A stretch of 64,000 nucleotides of DNA from Topomyia yanbarensis (GCF_030247195.1 NC_080672.1:4898001-4962000); one strand, 5' to 3'. Numbered from the stretch's first letter, positions 35,211 to 48,329 are shown. Translations and numbers: made by a program. Notes: generated by a model from the sequence alone, not told the origin.

Positions 35211-36052
35211 CAATATGGCCAAGAAAGGATTTACTCAAAATTGGCTTGGTTCCTTAACACCATCATCCGCTATTAAATTTGTAGTCGATTGCAAGTTGCA
35301 TCATTTATACAACTTCAAACGAGTTAATGATGAGACGCATTATTTAGAAAGATGACTGGATTTCATTGCATCGTATAATGTAGTGTCTTTTCTATTTATA
35401 CCAAAGCCAAATATGTTAAAATGTTCTCCTTATTTTAAATTTGTCGTAATTTACCGTAACACCAGATAAAATCACAAACAATCCGTCCAACGTCAAGTAA
35501 AAGTTATAATCACATAAATTTTAATAAATCGAGAACTTTTGATACTTCATGAATATCAAATTTTGTCAAGTCGTGTGGTGTCCGGTGGGCTAAAATTTTT
35601 TGTACTATATACTAGGCCAATGTATTGATCCGCACCTAAGACTTAACCTGGACGGACCTTAAGGTTTTGCATCATAGCCTTTATCTATTCTATATTGAGT
35701 GAATCACTGACATATAATCATCTTTTCTGATTCGCTATTCCCGATTGTGTACCAACGTTTTAGGTTTCTTCTGACGGTTGTACAATAGCCTTAGAGGATA
35801 AAGTCTAATTCTACACTAAGAAACATCTAACAGTAACGGCTCTTCCATGCCAAGGCATAATTTTCAAAGTTTTGGTTTAAAACCCGTATTTAAAAAATAT
35901 GCAAGCTTTCAAGTAGGAAATTTTTTGAGACGAAACTGTCGAATTGTACAAAAAGTTTTTTGTATAGCAAGCGATCTGTAGATCCAGTGTAGTAATATGC
36001 GTCACTCTTTCGAGTTTGAATCACTCATGCCAGTATTGCTCTTCTTCCATCC

Positions 36053-38178
36053 CAGGCCCGTGCACATGAAGGGGGGGGGGGGGGGTTTGGGATTCAAACC
36101 ACCCCCCATGATCGTTTTGAATTACTTTTAAAAATTTATTATCTTCCTGTCCTGGAAAACAAATATACAGCAAACCGTTTGGACACATAAAATGTTATTT
36201 GAGTTCGGTCACTTTAGAAACAAGTCAATGACGAAACTTTGCGAGGGTGGCTGGATGTATGTCAAGTTGGACGGCTTCTCTGAAGGATCGGTTAACGTAT
36301 CGACAAGCTTCGATATTAGCAAAAGTAGTGAGTAGACAGCAGATGTCGGTCAGAGGGCTAGCAACGGCAGTTAAGGAGGAAAACACGAAGTTGGAGAAAA
36401 TTGGGATATTGTTAAAAAAAGAAAAATTTTACCGCCGATAATTATTCCGTTAGAGTGGCAGCGAAATGGATCGCGAAAATTGGCATTGGTATAGGGTGAA
36501 ATACTGCCGCCAAGAAGTTCTCAGCACCAGCTAGCAGATAAATAGGAACGACTAGCACCAAGAAGGATAAGAAACCCGGCGAAGGTGGTTGTAAACAGAT
36601 GTAAATCCTTATGGTCAACACCCCCGGATCGGTTCATGTACCAACAGAGTACGATATTTGCAGCAGACCTGAGCAGGTGAGATATATCGCGAAGGTTTGA
36701 CAGCAAGTAAGGAAAAGTAGCTATGGATAAAAACATGACGATTCACACAAAACAAAATAAGCATGAACACAATCCTTACTAAAGTAGTACTTAACGGTTG
36801 CTCCGGATGGATGAGGATTACGAGATACAAGAGGTTTAAGTTTAGTCGGTTGGCTTAACAACTACTACAAACCAATCCGAATCCACCACGAGCCAGCATT
36901 CAACGCACAGTGGTCGGAAATGCCAAAAACGTCACTAGAGGCCGAATTATTAAATATATTCATAGGATATCTTTGGAGGAATTGTTCGTAAGAATATTCA
37001 CCACAACCTGATAAAAATTAAATTCAGGCATGGCTTACTATGATTGGAATAGAAAAATTAACTTTTTTTACTGTCGAGGTAGAAAGTTGGTGTCTTCGAC
37101 AAAGTTTTAGGAATGCTCAAAATGAAGCATTTTGTTGAACAACTTGAGCTTATAGGACTTAATGTTATCGATTTTTAAAGCGCTTTCTAAGGCAAACCCC
37201 TTAAATTTAGCTATTTAATATAACTTTTTTCGCTGTAACTTTTCGTGCAAACGATGTTCCAAACACATGTTGACGTATTAACACCACATAATATTGTTGA
37301 AGACTGCATGTAAAAATTAAATTATTGTTGAAGAATGTATGTAACAATACGGTTGAACACTGCATATACAAATTTTACCTGAAATCGGCGGCGCCGCGCA
37401 CACCTCTTGTAAAAATACTCATTCGTTTTAGAGTTATTGAAGAATTTTAAATTTTTTTTACACCAACTTCAACTGCGTATAAGAGAGAAAGCTGCAAACC
37501 AAAATGGACGAGAAAGTACTATTTTCAATGTCCGGACTACACATAATAAAGGTAAGAAGGTTTTAAGCTCATTTTGTAATGTTTTTACTTGGGTATTTTT
37601 ACTTCCAGTCTTCAACAATATTATGTGGTTTTAATGCCTCCATATTTGTCTAGAGCACGGTTTGCACGAAAAGTCACTGTGGAAAAAGTTATATTAAAAA
37701 AACTAAATTTGGGGGTGTTGCCATAGAAATCCTACACGTTCAACTAGTTCAACAAAATTCTTTATTACGAGCATTTCTAAAACTTTGGCGAAGACACCAA
37801 CTTCCTACCTCGTCAACATAAAAAGTTCTTTTTTTAATTTGATCGTAGTAAGCTATGCCCAATTTTAATTTTTATCAGGTTGTTGGGAATATTCTTACGA
37901 ACAATTCGTTCAAAGATACCCCGTGAATATATTCGATGGTTTGGCCTCTAGTGAATTAAGTTCGCGTTTTTTGGGGTTTCCGACCACTATGCAGCGGTGT
38001 CTTTTGATGACATCTTCTCGATAACAAACATTTACCCAATTTGTTGAGCAGAGTCGTTTGGTTCACAAGACCAGGCCTCTGAAATTTTTTTCAAAGTTTG
38101 AGGGTTTCTGTACGTTTCTTTTAAAATAAGCGTTAAAAAATCAAAACCCCCCTTGAGAATTTTCTGCGCACGGGCCTG
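36053..38178. mobile_element. hAT-type MITE (CAGGCCCGTGC ends, 8-bp duplication), carrying a nested foldback
   Basis: The left end CAGGCCCGTGCACATGAAGG and right end CTGCGCACGGGCCTG are inverted. TTCCATCC flanks both sides (36045-36052 and 38179-38186), a perfect 8-bp target duplication typical of hAT elements. A run of 15 G follows at about 36072-36086. CCCCCC in the mirror position at about 38147 extends the inverted symmetry. The interior has no transposase. A separate foldback occupies 36905-37992, leaving about 1.04 kb of the original MITE. Confidence 0.88.
36905..37992. mobile_element. 1.09-kb foldback nested inside the hAT-type MITE
   Basis: GCACAGTGGTCGGAAATGCC at the left and GGGTTTCCGACCACTATGC at the right are inverted. 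The arms match over most of the element, for example TTGTTCGTAAGAATATTC against GAATATTCTTACGAACAA, and AAGTTGGTGTCTTCG against CGAAGACACCAACTT. The target duplication is not clear. No coding sequence. Confidence 0.8.
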
Positions 38179-38331
38179 TTCCATCCAATCTTCTTTTGGG
38201 CCGCCGATGGATCAAGAGCCCTTGTCGTTGTGTTTGTTATATTAAGGGGGTTTTCTACTCGCAAGGCTTAAAATTAAGCACTTTTTCAGAAATAAATTGC
38301 AAAGCATCTACTCAATGGATTAGGAACTTTT

Positions 38332-38640
38332 TTATTTATTTTGAAAATACATGCTTTGACTTTTTAATTTTACTTTTGAAGACAAAAAGAAAAATCTGTC
38401 ACGACCTTGAAACTTCATTGATGAAATTGGTGTTGAAACTGCATGGGTCCCGCTTAAGTAAAGTTGTGGCAAATTGGGTAATCTGTAATCACTTAGAAGT
38501 GTCATTTTTATGGCAACATACCGTACTGAAACATTGTTCTGTCGCTCAACAGCCTTCAGTATACGTTGATCCGTACGACGGATATCAAGATCTTTATTTC
38601 GACCTATTTTCGGTTTATGTATCTTCAAATGTGATATCTA
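38332..38640 (-). pseudogene. Helix-turn-helix part of an IS630-Tc1-mariner-type transposase
   Basis: The minus-strand frame has RRTDQRILKAVERQNNVSVR then YVAIKM, matching the first helix-turn-helix of mosquito Tc1/mariner-group transposases (.RTDR.I..AV.RNNNVSVR.VA). The continuation is out of register and the catalytic domain is absent. The plus-strand 186-codon frame over the same bases is its shadow. Confidence 0.6.
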
Positions 38641-38769
38641 TATCCAACTTCCTGATCAATATTCGCATAGTTACACACTTAGTTGCGTGTCCAAAATCTT
38701 CATGTAACTTCATTTTCAATGCGCAACATGTTGGAAACGTTGAATGGCACATTTAACCATTCACATTGG

Positions 38770-39900
38770 TTGAAAAAATGCTCGGACATTTTGGCCGTAC
38801 CACTCGGGCAACTTTTTAACATGTCCCTTCAGCAGCAAATGTTCCGTGAAATACCGTGGAACTATTTCGCACGGGGCTGAATTAAAGTGAATTGAGTCAG
38901 TGGTTACAAACGCACTATTTGCTTTCTGCCGATAAAATATCAACCATGTCAGCTTTTATCCTTGCTGTTCAATGGAAACCAAAAAACTTTGCTGCACGAC
39001 TAATTCATCGTTGAATTTTTGTTTGTATTGGTGCTGATCACTATTTTTTCCTTTTCAAACAGCTCTGTGTGTACATCAAGGCAGTACATTTGCACCACGG
39101 CTATTTGCGCTATTTGTTTACGACGTTGCCGATATGTTAAGTCTTGACGGCAGATTATTTTTATATATTTCGTCATTCTTAATCAGTTCGATGGCTTGGT
39201 ACTACCAACCATTCTAGATACTCTCAACGAGTGGTGAGTGCGGAATATGAAGGTAGTGTGTATAAATGAAGTGTCATCAGCTTTCGTCGCCCTATGAACA
39301 CCATCGATTTTGACTATAATATTTCCGGAAATCAGCTACAATGAGTTGACTAAGTAAAAGACCTCGGTGGTTTACAAATTCACTTACCATCGTTACCTCT
39401 CTGCTACAGTCGACAAGGTTAATCGACTACTGGAATTCATGTTTAAGATCTCCAGTGATTTTTGTGATTCTTTGTATTGTAACGCTCTTTAATGATCGTC
39501 GTTCGATAGTGGAATTTGACAATATCGTCCTTACCATACTGTTTGGATAAATAGGATCGAAGGTGTTCAGAGACAGTTTGTCAGGTACAACCTGCATTTC
39601 TTGCCATGGAGTGATCCGTAAAACCTGTCGCTGTATGAAGCCGGTGTCATTTGTTTGCAGAATGAAACTGCGCATAGTCTTTGTACTCGCACAAGTGCAC
39701 CATTATGAACCATCACATACCCTTCGCCAAAGAGTGTGCTTAATCTTTAAATGAGACTAAATGCAGCCAGCAGTCCTGTCCTCGTAATAGTTCGGAGGGT
39801 CAACGTTTACTCCGAACTATTTGATTTTAACCTAACTGCATTTAAATTTCGTTCGGCAAGCCATTCAATCATATTATTTTTAAGATTTTTCATTAAGACA
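38770..39900 (+). pseudogene. Jockey-clade ORF2 (reverse transcriptase and C-terminal region), heavily decayed
   Basis: Blocks in order on the plus strand, in shifting frames: LKKCSDILAVPLGQLFNMSL (start of the RT domain, about 38772), HQGSTFAPRLFALFVYDVAD (motif B, about 39075), SVISFRRPMNTIDFDYNISG (about 39275), FVRYNLHFLPWSDP (about 39580), NETAHSLCTRTSAPL and SELFDFNLTAF (about 39810). The order and spacing follow Jockey/Juan-like ORF2 downstream of the RT core. Motif A is deleted and the region that should hold YADD is unreadable. Many stops. Confidence 0.75.
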
Positions 39901-42300
39901 TTAAATGTTACAAGAACAAATTTTTACAGATTCAAATACAAATCACCGGACTAAATTTCAAAATCTTAAAAAATGAGATAATGATAGCACTGGATAAGGA
40001 ATTTCTTTAGCTACATTGGTCTTTGGCCATATTAGGTTAAGTAATCATAAGCAAGAATTATGGCAAAAATTAATTTCGAATTGTAACGTAAAGGATGCTG
40101 CGATCCAAACATTAAACTCGTTTTTCTCGAAATCAATACAATGTTGTTTACTTCGGTCTGACTTAACACCGACCAAATAAAAGTCTTAATGGTTTCTGTG
40201 TCATTATTTTATATAAAAGAAAAAAAAACATAAAAAACGAGAATAGACAATAAGAACTATTGCTAAAGTCTAGTGTCATATATTATCTTCATTGTACAGA
40301 TGTCCGATTCATTAGAAATAAAACCTATCCAAACCCGCAGCTTCATCGACTTTTGACGCTAGATCGATCATCTAGAATGATTGATTTGAGAATTGCAAAT
40401 ACTATTCACTGAATATGCGCATCTATGCCGCGCCACCGTCTGACTCAGAGCTTAAAATAACCTTCTATATCCGACACTTGCTGATTTCATACAGAGAAGC
40501 TAGATCAGTGGTATTTAACCCATGCTACAGGTCGCATTCATTTCATACGGGATATTAAGGTATGTTTCTGGAGTTTTTTAGTCATACTAGAAATTATAAA
40601 TTTCTGAGAAAGAGAATTTAACAACTAATCAGAAAATAACCGTATTTGATAAGGAAAATCCATTCAGTTTGGTGATGAAATATTAACGTACAGATTTCAA
40701 CACAGTAGGCCAGATAAATGCTGAAATGTACGCGAATATCACCCGCTAGCTGAGTACCACTGGCCTTGCGGATCCTTGCCCGCTGAAGACACACCAGAGC
40801 ACAGGCAGTGGCGCAGCATCATCGTTCCATCTTTTAATTGATGATTGCGTTTTAGTTCCCTCGCAGTGACCGTACAAAATCGTGATGAATAGCATTGGAG
40901 GCGAAATTAATGTGTTGCTTTAAGATATCGTCTTCCGACCTCCAGCAGCGCGCAGACCGCAGCGGTGGAGTTAGATGATACATGCTGATTGTTATAACTG
41001 GGCTGACGATGGTACCTACAATAAAAGCAATAAAAACGTTTTCAGTTGAATCCTCTGGATGTTTTCATCAGTTCGCGACCTCTGTGGAATGAAAAGAGGC
41101 GGAGTATGTGGAAACCGGAGTGAGATAACTGCCTAATTGGCTCCGATTTGAGCCGCAAACGCTAAATGATGCTAGGATGACGTTATCCATCAACCGGACC
41201 CGAGCCCATCCAGCAGCTAGTATCCCCCAATCTCTCACATCACATCGCTTAACTACGATGATGGTCAAGGCTACAATAACAATTTGCTCATCTGGCGATT
41301 TTCAACGGCACAATCTATACTGATCATAGCAAGCCAAGGCGTTGTACATCATCAGGAAGATCCTTCACACGAAAAGGTATCACGACACGGTTGAAGTCAT
41401 ACACAAGAAAAATATCTGGTGAGTAACAAGTGTTACATACACGAGTTCGTGGCTTCTAGAAAGAATTTGCCGGTTAACAGACGAGATAAGAACGGTTCGG
41501 TTGACCACATGATTCAATACCATATGATCTCATTAATTCATCATCCGTTCCTTTCCCATACACTGCGTCTGTGCCTAGACATAACCTTAAACTTAAACTT
41601 ATAGTAAAAGAGGATGGCCCACTCTACGCCAGTACTGTCGTTTACCACCTTTTGCCTTTACCTGTAGGGTCCTTTGCTGAATGCGTACGATCAAGACACA
41701 TGTGAAGTATGTATTCTTGTTTTTTCCTGTTCGCGAAGGGTGTGGTGAGAAAATAAAAGCGCAATGGCTTAGCGACCGTATATCGGAGGTAGTTTTGATA
41801 AAGCGCTAACATTATTCCCTCGGACAGCAGAGGTACAGGAGAAGGTGCCCTAAACGACCTGCCGTGTCTCAAGTGAAACGCGACCGGCCGGTTGGATGAA
41901 AAAAAAGAAAACATTACACCGGCCAGACAGAACAGGGCTAGGAATGACCAGATCCAAGGTTGATTCAGTGTCATTCGCGATACATCCATTATGCGGGGAG
42001 GAATATTTAAAAGGTGAAGATAAAAACAACCATCGGTTGGCGGTATGTATAGGAAATACCCGGCGATTTACGATCGGGAATAAATGGGCCCCGAAGGGAA
42101 TAAATCTCAGCCTAAGAGAGAGAGAGAGAGGAAAAAGGGCCTGGTAATTTATGACTCCGCAAAGTATGTGTTGAATCGCGGAATTGATTCAAACCGATGA
42201 TATAGTCGGGTAACAATTATATGTAGCGTTCGGTGATCGTTAGATTGGTATCAAATGTTGTTCGAAAGAAAATTTCAACGAATATTCTTCATTTCTTTAT
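39901..42300. other. Unassigned DNA
   Basis: Both strands were read. Frames up to 115 codons (minus, 41642-41989) occur without a recognisable domain. A GC-richer patch at 40740-41280 and a (GA) run near 42113-42130 were noted. No terminal repeats were found. Confidence 0.4.
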
Positions 42301-42760
42301 AGCATCAGCGTGATGACCGTACAAGTCGTAGTTGCTACTCCGTAATTGACCAGAACAAGCGAAATTGCACAGAAAATCAACGAATGGGGCCTGGGAGTAG
42401 TTACCCCCTCAATGTGACGTCGGCCACATCCTTACAGTCATTGGGGAAGGGAAGATATGATAGTGTAACAAACGTTGTTATAGAGACCGTGTATACCTCT
42501 TCATATCCACGTTTGTCACGGGAAGGAGTTTTTGTTAGTAGGATGGAGTAAGAGTTACACAAATCTGGATTCACCTTAATCAGTGATACGACATGCAACT
42601 CTCAGTAGTATTATCATGTGTTTATTGCTCTGGGCAGCCGGCTGCCGAGAATTTATGATATCTTTATCGTTTATTGAATTAGTTTTGTAATGTTCGGTTT
42701 GTAAACAAACGGCAGGTGAACGATTTTTTATTCCTTGCTTCTTCATTCCGGCGAAACATG
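42300..42760 (-). repeat. Partial copy of the 51.6-52.5 kb repeat (its first half, inverted)
   Basis: GTAGTTACCCCCTCAATGTG, CCACATCCTTACAGTCATTG, GACCGTGTATACCTC, TTTTTGTTAGTAGGATGGA, CACAAATCTGGATTCACCTT, GCTCTGGGCAGCCGGCTGCC and GCAGGTGAACGATTTT match 51620-52060 in inverse order. Confidence 0.7.
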
Positions 42761-43106
42761 GAATTCTAAAAACAAAATAATATAATGAAAAGCGATTAGT
42801 TGTAGCGTCTCGACACATTTTGCGATATAATTATGTAATTAAAGGTTTCGTAATACATGCGTTAATAAATTTTGGTATTATTATAAATGACAATTATATA
42901 TCGGCTTCTTTATCCGCCGACGATCGATTCTTTTGTTATAGTTATTCGCGCCCGACGATTTGCTATCTTAGGCACATTTAAAACAGTATATAATAAGCCC
43001 TACCAAAATACCTGAAACGACTAACTCGGTTTGTGGGATATACAACTGATGGCTTGTGCGAGTTTTTTACACTAATTATTAGAATAAGATTAACAACAAT
43101 AAGAAC

Positions 43107-43276
43107 GGGGACGGGCATAACGTAGTTGGTAAATTGATTGCCTTGTACGCAGCTCACTTGGGTTCGATTCCCAACCCCGCACATAGGGTTAGAGATTTTT
43201 CCAAAACAAATTTCTCTAACCCGAAAAAAGGCGATTGACCTTAAAGTTAAAACCTATATAAACGAAATATAAGAAA
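43107..43276 (+). repeat. tRNA-derived SINE with 9-bp target duplication
   Basis: AATAAGAAC flanks both ends (43098-43106 and 43277-43285). The body has an A-box-like TAACGTAGTTGG, a B box GGTTCGATTCC within a GGG/CCC arm, then an inverted pair GGGTTAGAGA...TCTCTAACCC. It ends in an AACGAAATATAAGAAA tail. The structure (polymerase III promoter, unrelated body, A-rich tail, duplication) is that of a SINE. A partial copy in the other orientation is at 33.5 kb. Confidence 0.82.
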
Positions 43277-43289
43277 AATAAGAACGAAA

Positions 43290-44660
43290 AGAAACTAATT
43301 TGTCACCATGCCATCAAATCAAAGGACATTTAAAATTACATGTGCAATTCAGAATATAACGAAATTCAGACTGCTTTATTATGTGCATTATTATGATTAA
43401 ATATCGGTATTGTGCAGAAATTGACAAACGGTTTCGTACATGACTAACACTTTCATAAAGCACCTATATAGAACTGTCAAAATTGAAAGCCTGTTTTCGG
43501 CACTACTCATGCTGTTAGACAATATCACATCAGGTTCAATTTAATTGTAAATCCTGAACAGTGTATTTCTCGGCTTGCTGTTTTTCAATATTATCTTATA
43601 TTTAAATGGGCTGTTCAATTGGCTGTCATTTTTCGCAATTATTTTGCAACGTTTTCTTTTCCAATGTGACAAAATGAGATATTGATTAGAGCTGTTATTG
43701 AGTCTTCTAATGATTTGAAATAAATATTTTAATCTTAGCAGAATTTGGTGTTCACATAATAACGATAATGTTCTACAAAAATTAGTTTTAGAGACAGAAG
43801 ACGAATAAGACCAGCATTATGTTGGCTTTATATTTGCTCCATAACAGCACTAAATGCATATGGAAAGCATACATGATTTGACGATTCTTAAGACTTGACG
43901 AATGCACTAAGAACTTTTTCAAAGTTGAACTGACTTCTGCGAAATAATTCAAAGCATTGAACTACGAGGAAGTATCGCGAACTTAAAGGAGACTATTCAA
44001 AATTCAATTATGTTAACTTCAGAGATATTTTGTGAACTTTACTTGAGCTTTCAACCCGGGAAATTATTTTCCGGGAATACTGGAACTCCTAAACCCCGAG
44101 TATTTATGTTTACTCATTGGCGGAATTCGGGAAACCTAGGAAACGCACATCGTATTTCAATGTAAAAATGAGACATATTTTAATAGCAAGTGGAGAGATA
44201 ATAGAACATTCACCGGATCATTGTACTGCAATCATTTAACTGTATCCGCATAATGTAATCTGTAGTTACCAGTATATCAACAAATTTAACACTTGATCAT
44301 CTACACTCATATTTCAAATGCCGTTGCTAGAGGATGAAGAGTCTTGGTCCAAAATGAATTTCGCTATCCGGTCGGCTAGAGATTATTGCCACTTCCTTCA
44401 GTGATCAGACGTTCCTTGCTTCCTCGCTGATGGCGTGGCTGTTGATTTGGAAGTGCTGGATGCAGCTTTGCAGAGGCCTGAACTACAGCCACAATTTGCG
44501 GCAATCGTTTTTAATTCAGTGGGTAGTATTTCTGATTGTGTGTTGTACTAGATTGCTGTAGATAGATTTTTCGTAACGGTTCCTGTCAAGGTTTCCCGTG
44601 AAGCGATGTCTGACCACAAAACTAGGATATTGTTTTTTTTATCCTGGATTTGTGCGGAGC
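43290..44660. other. Unassigned DNA
   Basis: No domain-bearing frame. At 44395-44610 one plus frame reads coding-like residues (ADGVAVDLEVLDAALQRP) but has stops and no family I can name. CCGGGAA/TTCCGGG words near 44056-44130 are short and isolated. Confidence 0.35.
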
Positions 44661-44663
44661 GTA

Positions 44664-45593
44664 GGGGAGAGAGGGTAACGGTGGATCAGCAGGAACTATG
44701 AAACAATCGCAATAAAATCATAATACATGAACATAATCGTCTCATTCCCTCATATTTCATGGTTTATAATTCTTTACACGTGTTACTATATTTTGGAAGA
44801 TTTCTGATAACTCTATCTCTTTTAATGGATATTTGTTTGTTTTATAACAGTCAGAGTAAATTTGCAATAAAAATCATTATTCCATTTTTATGAGTTACCG
44901 TTCACCAGATAAATGTTTATTCTACTGTTATTTGTAGCAAATTATATGCTCAACATTTGCCGCGAACAAAGTTTTTTGGTAACTTGTCATGGTTCTGTGT
45001 AATTTGACAATCTTCATAAATAGACCCATTGGGTAACTGTGAAACGATGATATATGGGGAACAGCGAACATTTCTTGTTTTTGTGATCTATATTAAAATG
45101 TGAATGGGTTCCGATTTTCCACAATAAATACAACTCATTAAATGGAAAATTTGGTAATTTGGGCAAGTTGTGTAGAAATTATCGATTCTTGCAAGATTGC
45201 ATCTTATATGCATATATGGTGGTCCGATATTACGCGATGATATAGTGATATCTTGCGTAAACAAACGATTTGCGTTTCAAAATAACTTTAATAGGAAGCT
45301 TTAGGATCTTTATTCGTCAAAACAAAGGAATGAAATTTGCAAGTAGAATATTTCACTGTAGACGACGTCGTGTTTCATAGTTCCTACCCATGGGGCTGAC
45401 TGGTACATTTTACCACCGACTGTTTATTACCCAAAAAAAGTTATTTCCCGTGAGTTTTACCAGCTGGAAAAAATATATGTATTAGTTAACAACAGAGTGA
45501 AACTATGTATCACTTTTGGCTACACAAATAAAATGTATTATCATCAAAATTAAATCGTATAAAAAATGTGTTTCATTGTTACCCCCTCTCCCC
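44664..45593. mobile_element. 930-bp MITE with GGGGAGAGAGGGTAAC ends and TA duplication
   Basis: TA-GGGGAGAGAGGGTAAC at the left is inverted at the right as GTTACCCCCTCTCCCC-TA. Further inverted words (ACTATGAAACAATCGC near 44695, GTTTCATAGTTCCTACC near 45373) suggest longer, degraded arms. No transposase is encoded. Confidence 0.8.
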
Positions 45594-45599
45594 TACTCT

Positions 45600-47180
45600 G
45601 TGTAAATGTACTGCATTGTAGGGTCCAGTAGGAAGGAATAGATGGCCTAAACGCATTAGGCGAACATTAGAAATACCAGAAATGACTAGAAAAAAAATCC
45701 CCAAGTATCTTACGTAGCGGATTCCACTTCTCTGTATTGCGACAAAAAATGATGTTTAGGTCGCAAGTACGTAGTGTAAGATCATGCAATCATACATCTT
45801 TCTTATCATTTTCCCTGTATACGGGGATCATGATTCGAAAGTTGTTGCACTTAACCACTTATTTCAGGTCGCTTTGAAGAAATTATCTTTTTGCCTGCTC
45901 CAATTTGTTCTAGATTATCACTACTGTTGTCTTGATATGATAAAATTGGATAAAGGCAACTTCATCGTTAGTAGTTGTTCCACATCGCGAAGTAATTGTT
46001 CGTTGCATTTCACAAAATTTGTTCGTTTTTAGACTAAGACTTACATGTGATGAATGTAATGAAACTGGAGTCAAATTCCTACTTCGGAAAAAGACACATT
46101 TTCCATTCAATTTACATTACACCTCGCTAACAGTTGGCCGGATCTTGCAGCTCTTGAAATCAATGGATAGGTGTAGGGATCCCCTTGAAATTCATTCTTT
46201 CTCGATCCCCGTGTTTCTTGCTGTAAGGAACAAGGTATTAACAAACTGTAATTACTAATCTTGTTTTAGCTCGCAAAATATAATTGCATTACACTCACAC
46301 AACGTACCGCGCATAGTGGGCAAACATCTCTATCCTGAAGTAGCCTTAGAAGGAAGTGTCGAGCACTGCCAGGACAAAGATGTGCATTGGATTCGAAGAG
46401 ATAGACTACACATTCCGAATGTATCAAACTTTTAGTCGAGACACGAACCGAGCTGTGTAGACCACAGCTGTGCTTTGTAAAAACAGAAAATAAGCAATTG
46501 CTAGGTTTGCTGCCATTTGAAGGTTACTGATTCAGTTTTATCGAACTGTCTAGGGAAAATTCCCTTTTCTCTATCAACATTCGACATATGTTTATGTTTC
46601 TTTTTATTCAAGTCTCCTCTGCTCCACTCAAGCGCGAAATATTTGTCTCGACTCCAGATGAAAATAAACGTTATGCGTGGTTTTAAATATATAATTTCAC
46701 TGCAGATTTGGCGACGGACGGAGATTTTTTTCGGGAGACTGTACGCGCAGATCGGTTTACTAGGTAGATGATATATGTATTTGGGAATTCAATCCGCCAC
46801 TATCATACAACTATCCAAAGAATTTATTTGAATATTTGTTCCTTCATTGACCTTTACATTTATTTTTGATGGTTCAACACTTGTAAAAACACCGAAAAAT
46901 CTCATTTCCAAAAGATTAAACCGAAGCTCGTTCGTATTTGACTATCGCCCGTTACATGTAAATTTCAACCGCAAATCTTGAATTACATATACGTCAAATC
47001 TGTTGACCAGTTTATTGAAGAGACAATGTATAGGAGTTTTACCCTGGTTGGAAGGATTGTTGATTATGGTGCATCAGAATGAACTGACTCAAAAATTCGA
47101 AAGTTATCCCCAATGAACCCAAAATTGTGATATCCTGTCTAAAGCAAGCAAATGACGCTACTGGTGAAAAGTCCTTCATA
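45600..47180. other. Unassigned DNA
   Basis: Frames of 66-84 codons in several phases without recognisable motifs. No long inverted or direct repeats were found by eye. Confidence 0.4.
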
Positions 47181-47184
47181 AAGA

Positions 47185-47560
47185 ACTACCACGTCTACAT
47201 GCCCGCTCACAAAGTTGAGATCGACGGTGTGGTCCACGGTTCGAGCCTATCATGATGGGTGGATCTACTGAAGCACGAGGTTGGCTGTCTAAGCAACCCA
47301 TTGTTCTAGCAAGCGAAGATTTCGAATGGCAATAAAACTGGACAGGACAAAATGGTGTGTCCCCTCATACTCGCATCGGGGGACCTTTGGTGGGACGGCT
47401 TTGCCTGTTTACGTCTGCTACGACAAGGTTCGTCTGCCTGTTCAGCTTTTTGTACAACGTGTGCTGATTTTCAAATATAAATGCAAGCTAATAGGTTATT
47501 GTTGCAATAAGATCCGGCGTGGCAAGTGCGCTGAGATTCGTGAAGATGACTTTTGAATTG
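47185..47560 (+). pseudogene. Jockey-clade gag (ORF1) relic with zinc-knuckle remnant
   Basis: YHVYMPAHKVEIDGVV (about 47190) is followed in another frame by FGGTALPVYV, KVRLPVQLFVQRVL and CCNKIRRGKCAEIREDDF. These are the ALP...V.LEKVRLPVRL.VPRV and C..C....HTAAYC.NK..CGKCG..H.DD blocks of Jockey/Juan gag. The CCHC knuckle is damaged. In active elements this protein binds LINE RNA. Confidence 0.75.
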
Positions 47561-48329
47561 AGAAAACTGAAAAGTGTACCTATTGTGGGAAAGTCCGCAA
47601 ACAAACATCGCACCAAAAATCTGAAGTTTCCTTGTAAAGTTTACATTGTAATTGTAACAGTTCGATGAAGCGGTGATACAAAGCAGAACCAAACAGCTCC
47701 TGAATATCTAGCGTTTTCTTGAACTTTATGATATTTCGGAACACCGAAAACACTTCAATTCTTATATTACGGCATGGGGTTGTCTTCTTGATGACAAGTA
47801 ATCTAGCTTACTCCACCATCATTGATACAGTTTTAAGGAAGTGGCCTGCTTTACTGCTCATTACCACATATCTCTCCTTTGTAAACTGGGAAAAAGCCAT
47901 AGTTTGGGATATTTTTGTCCATTATCTGATCTTTTATCGACTTTATATATACGAATACACTATTTATTTTTAATAAATCTGAATGGACTGACTTTAGAAT
48001 GCGACTCTAACTATGAGTTAGGAATAAACTTGTGCCGGTTTAAATCTTGGCTCTAAGTTGGTATCGGATTCTAATGAGACGAAATCGAAACAGAAATTTC
48101 ATTTCATTTAGCCATTCGAGCTTAATGATTATACTCAATTTTTTCTTGGTTCTTCTTTTTCTCCTTAAGGTGAAATATAGCATAGTGAATAACTTAGTGT
48201 AAATATTGTATCCTCACTTATTTTACAGAGCAGGTAAAGATTTCGCCGCTCTTAGCGAGGGCCAACCCGGTCAACCGCATACTACGCACCTGGCCATATA
48301 TACTACTAGCACGCATCACAAGTATTACG

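Noticed and set aside
34960..35355. 131-codon plus-strand frame with hydrophobic F/L-rich sequence that could look like a membrane protein
   Set aside because: It lies on a T-rich low-complexity tract that mirrors the purine-rich repeats; the hydrophobicity comes from TTT/TTC/CTT runs.
36072..36086. Run of about 15 G as a possible G-quadruplex or regulatory site
   Set aside because: It is part of the MITE's G-rich subterminal region and homopolymer length is unreliable; no independent function indicated.
38196..38756. 186-codon plus-strand frame
   Set aside because: It is antisense to the transposase helix-turn-helix block (minus, 38332-38640) and has no family of its own.
41642..41989. 115-codon minus-strand frame with an apparent signal-like hydrophobic stretch
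   Set aside because: No recognisable domain, no splice context, and other phases are similarly open; insufficient support for a gene.
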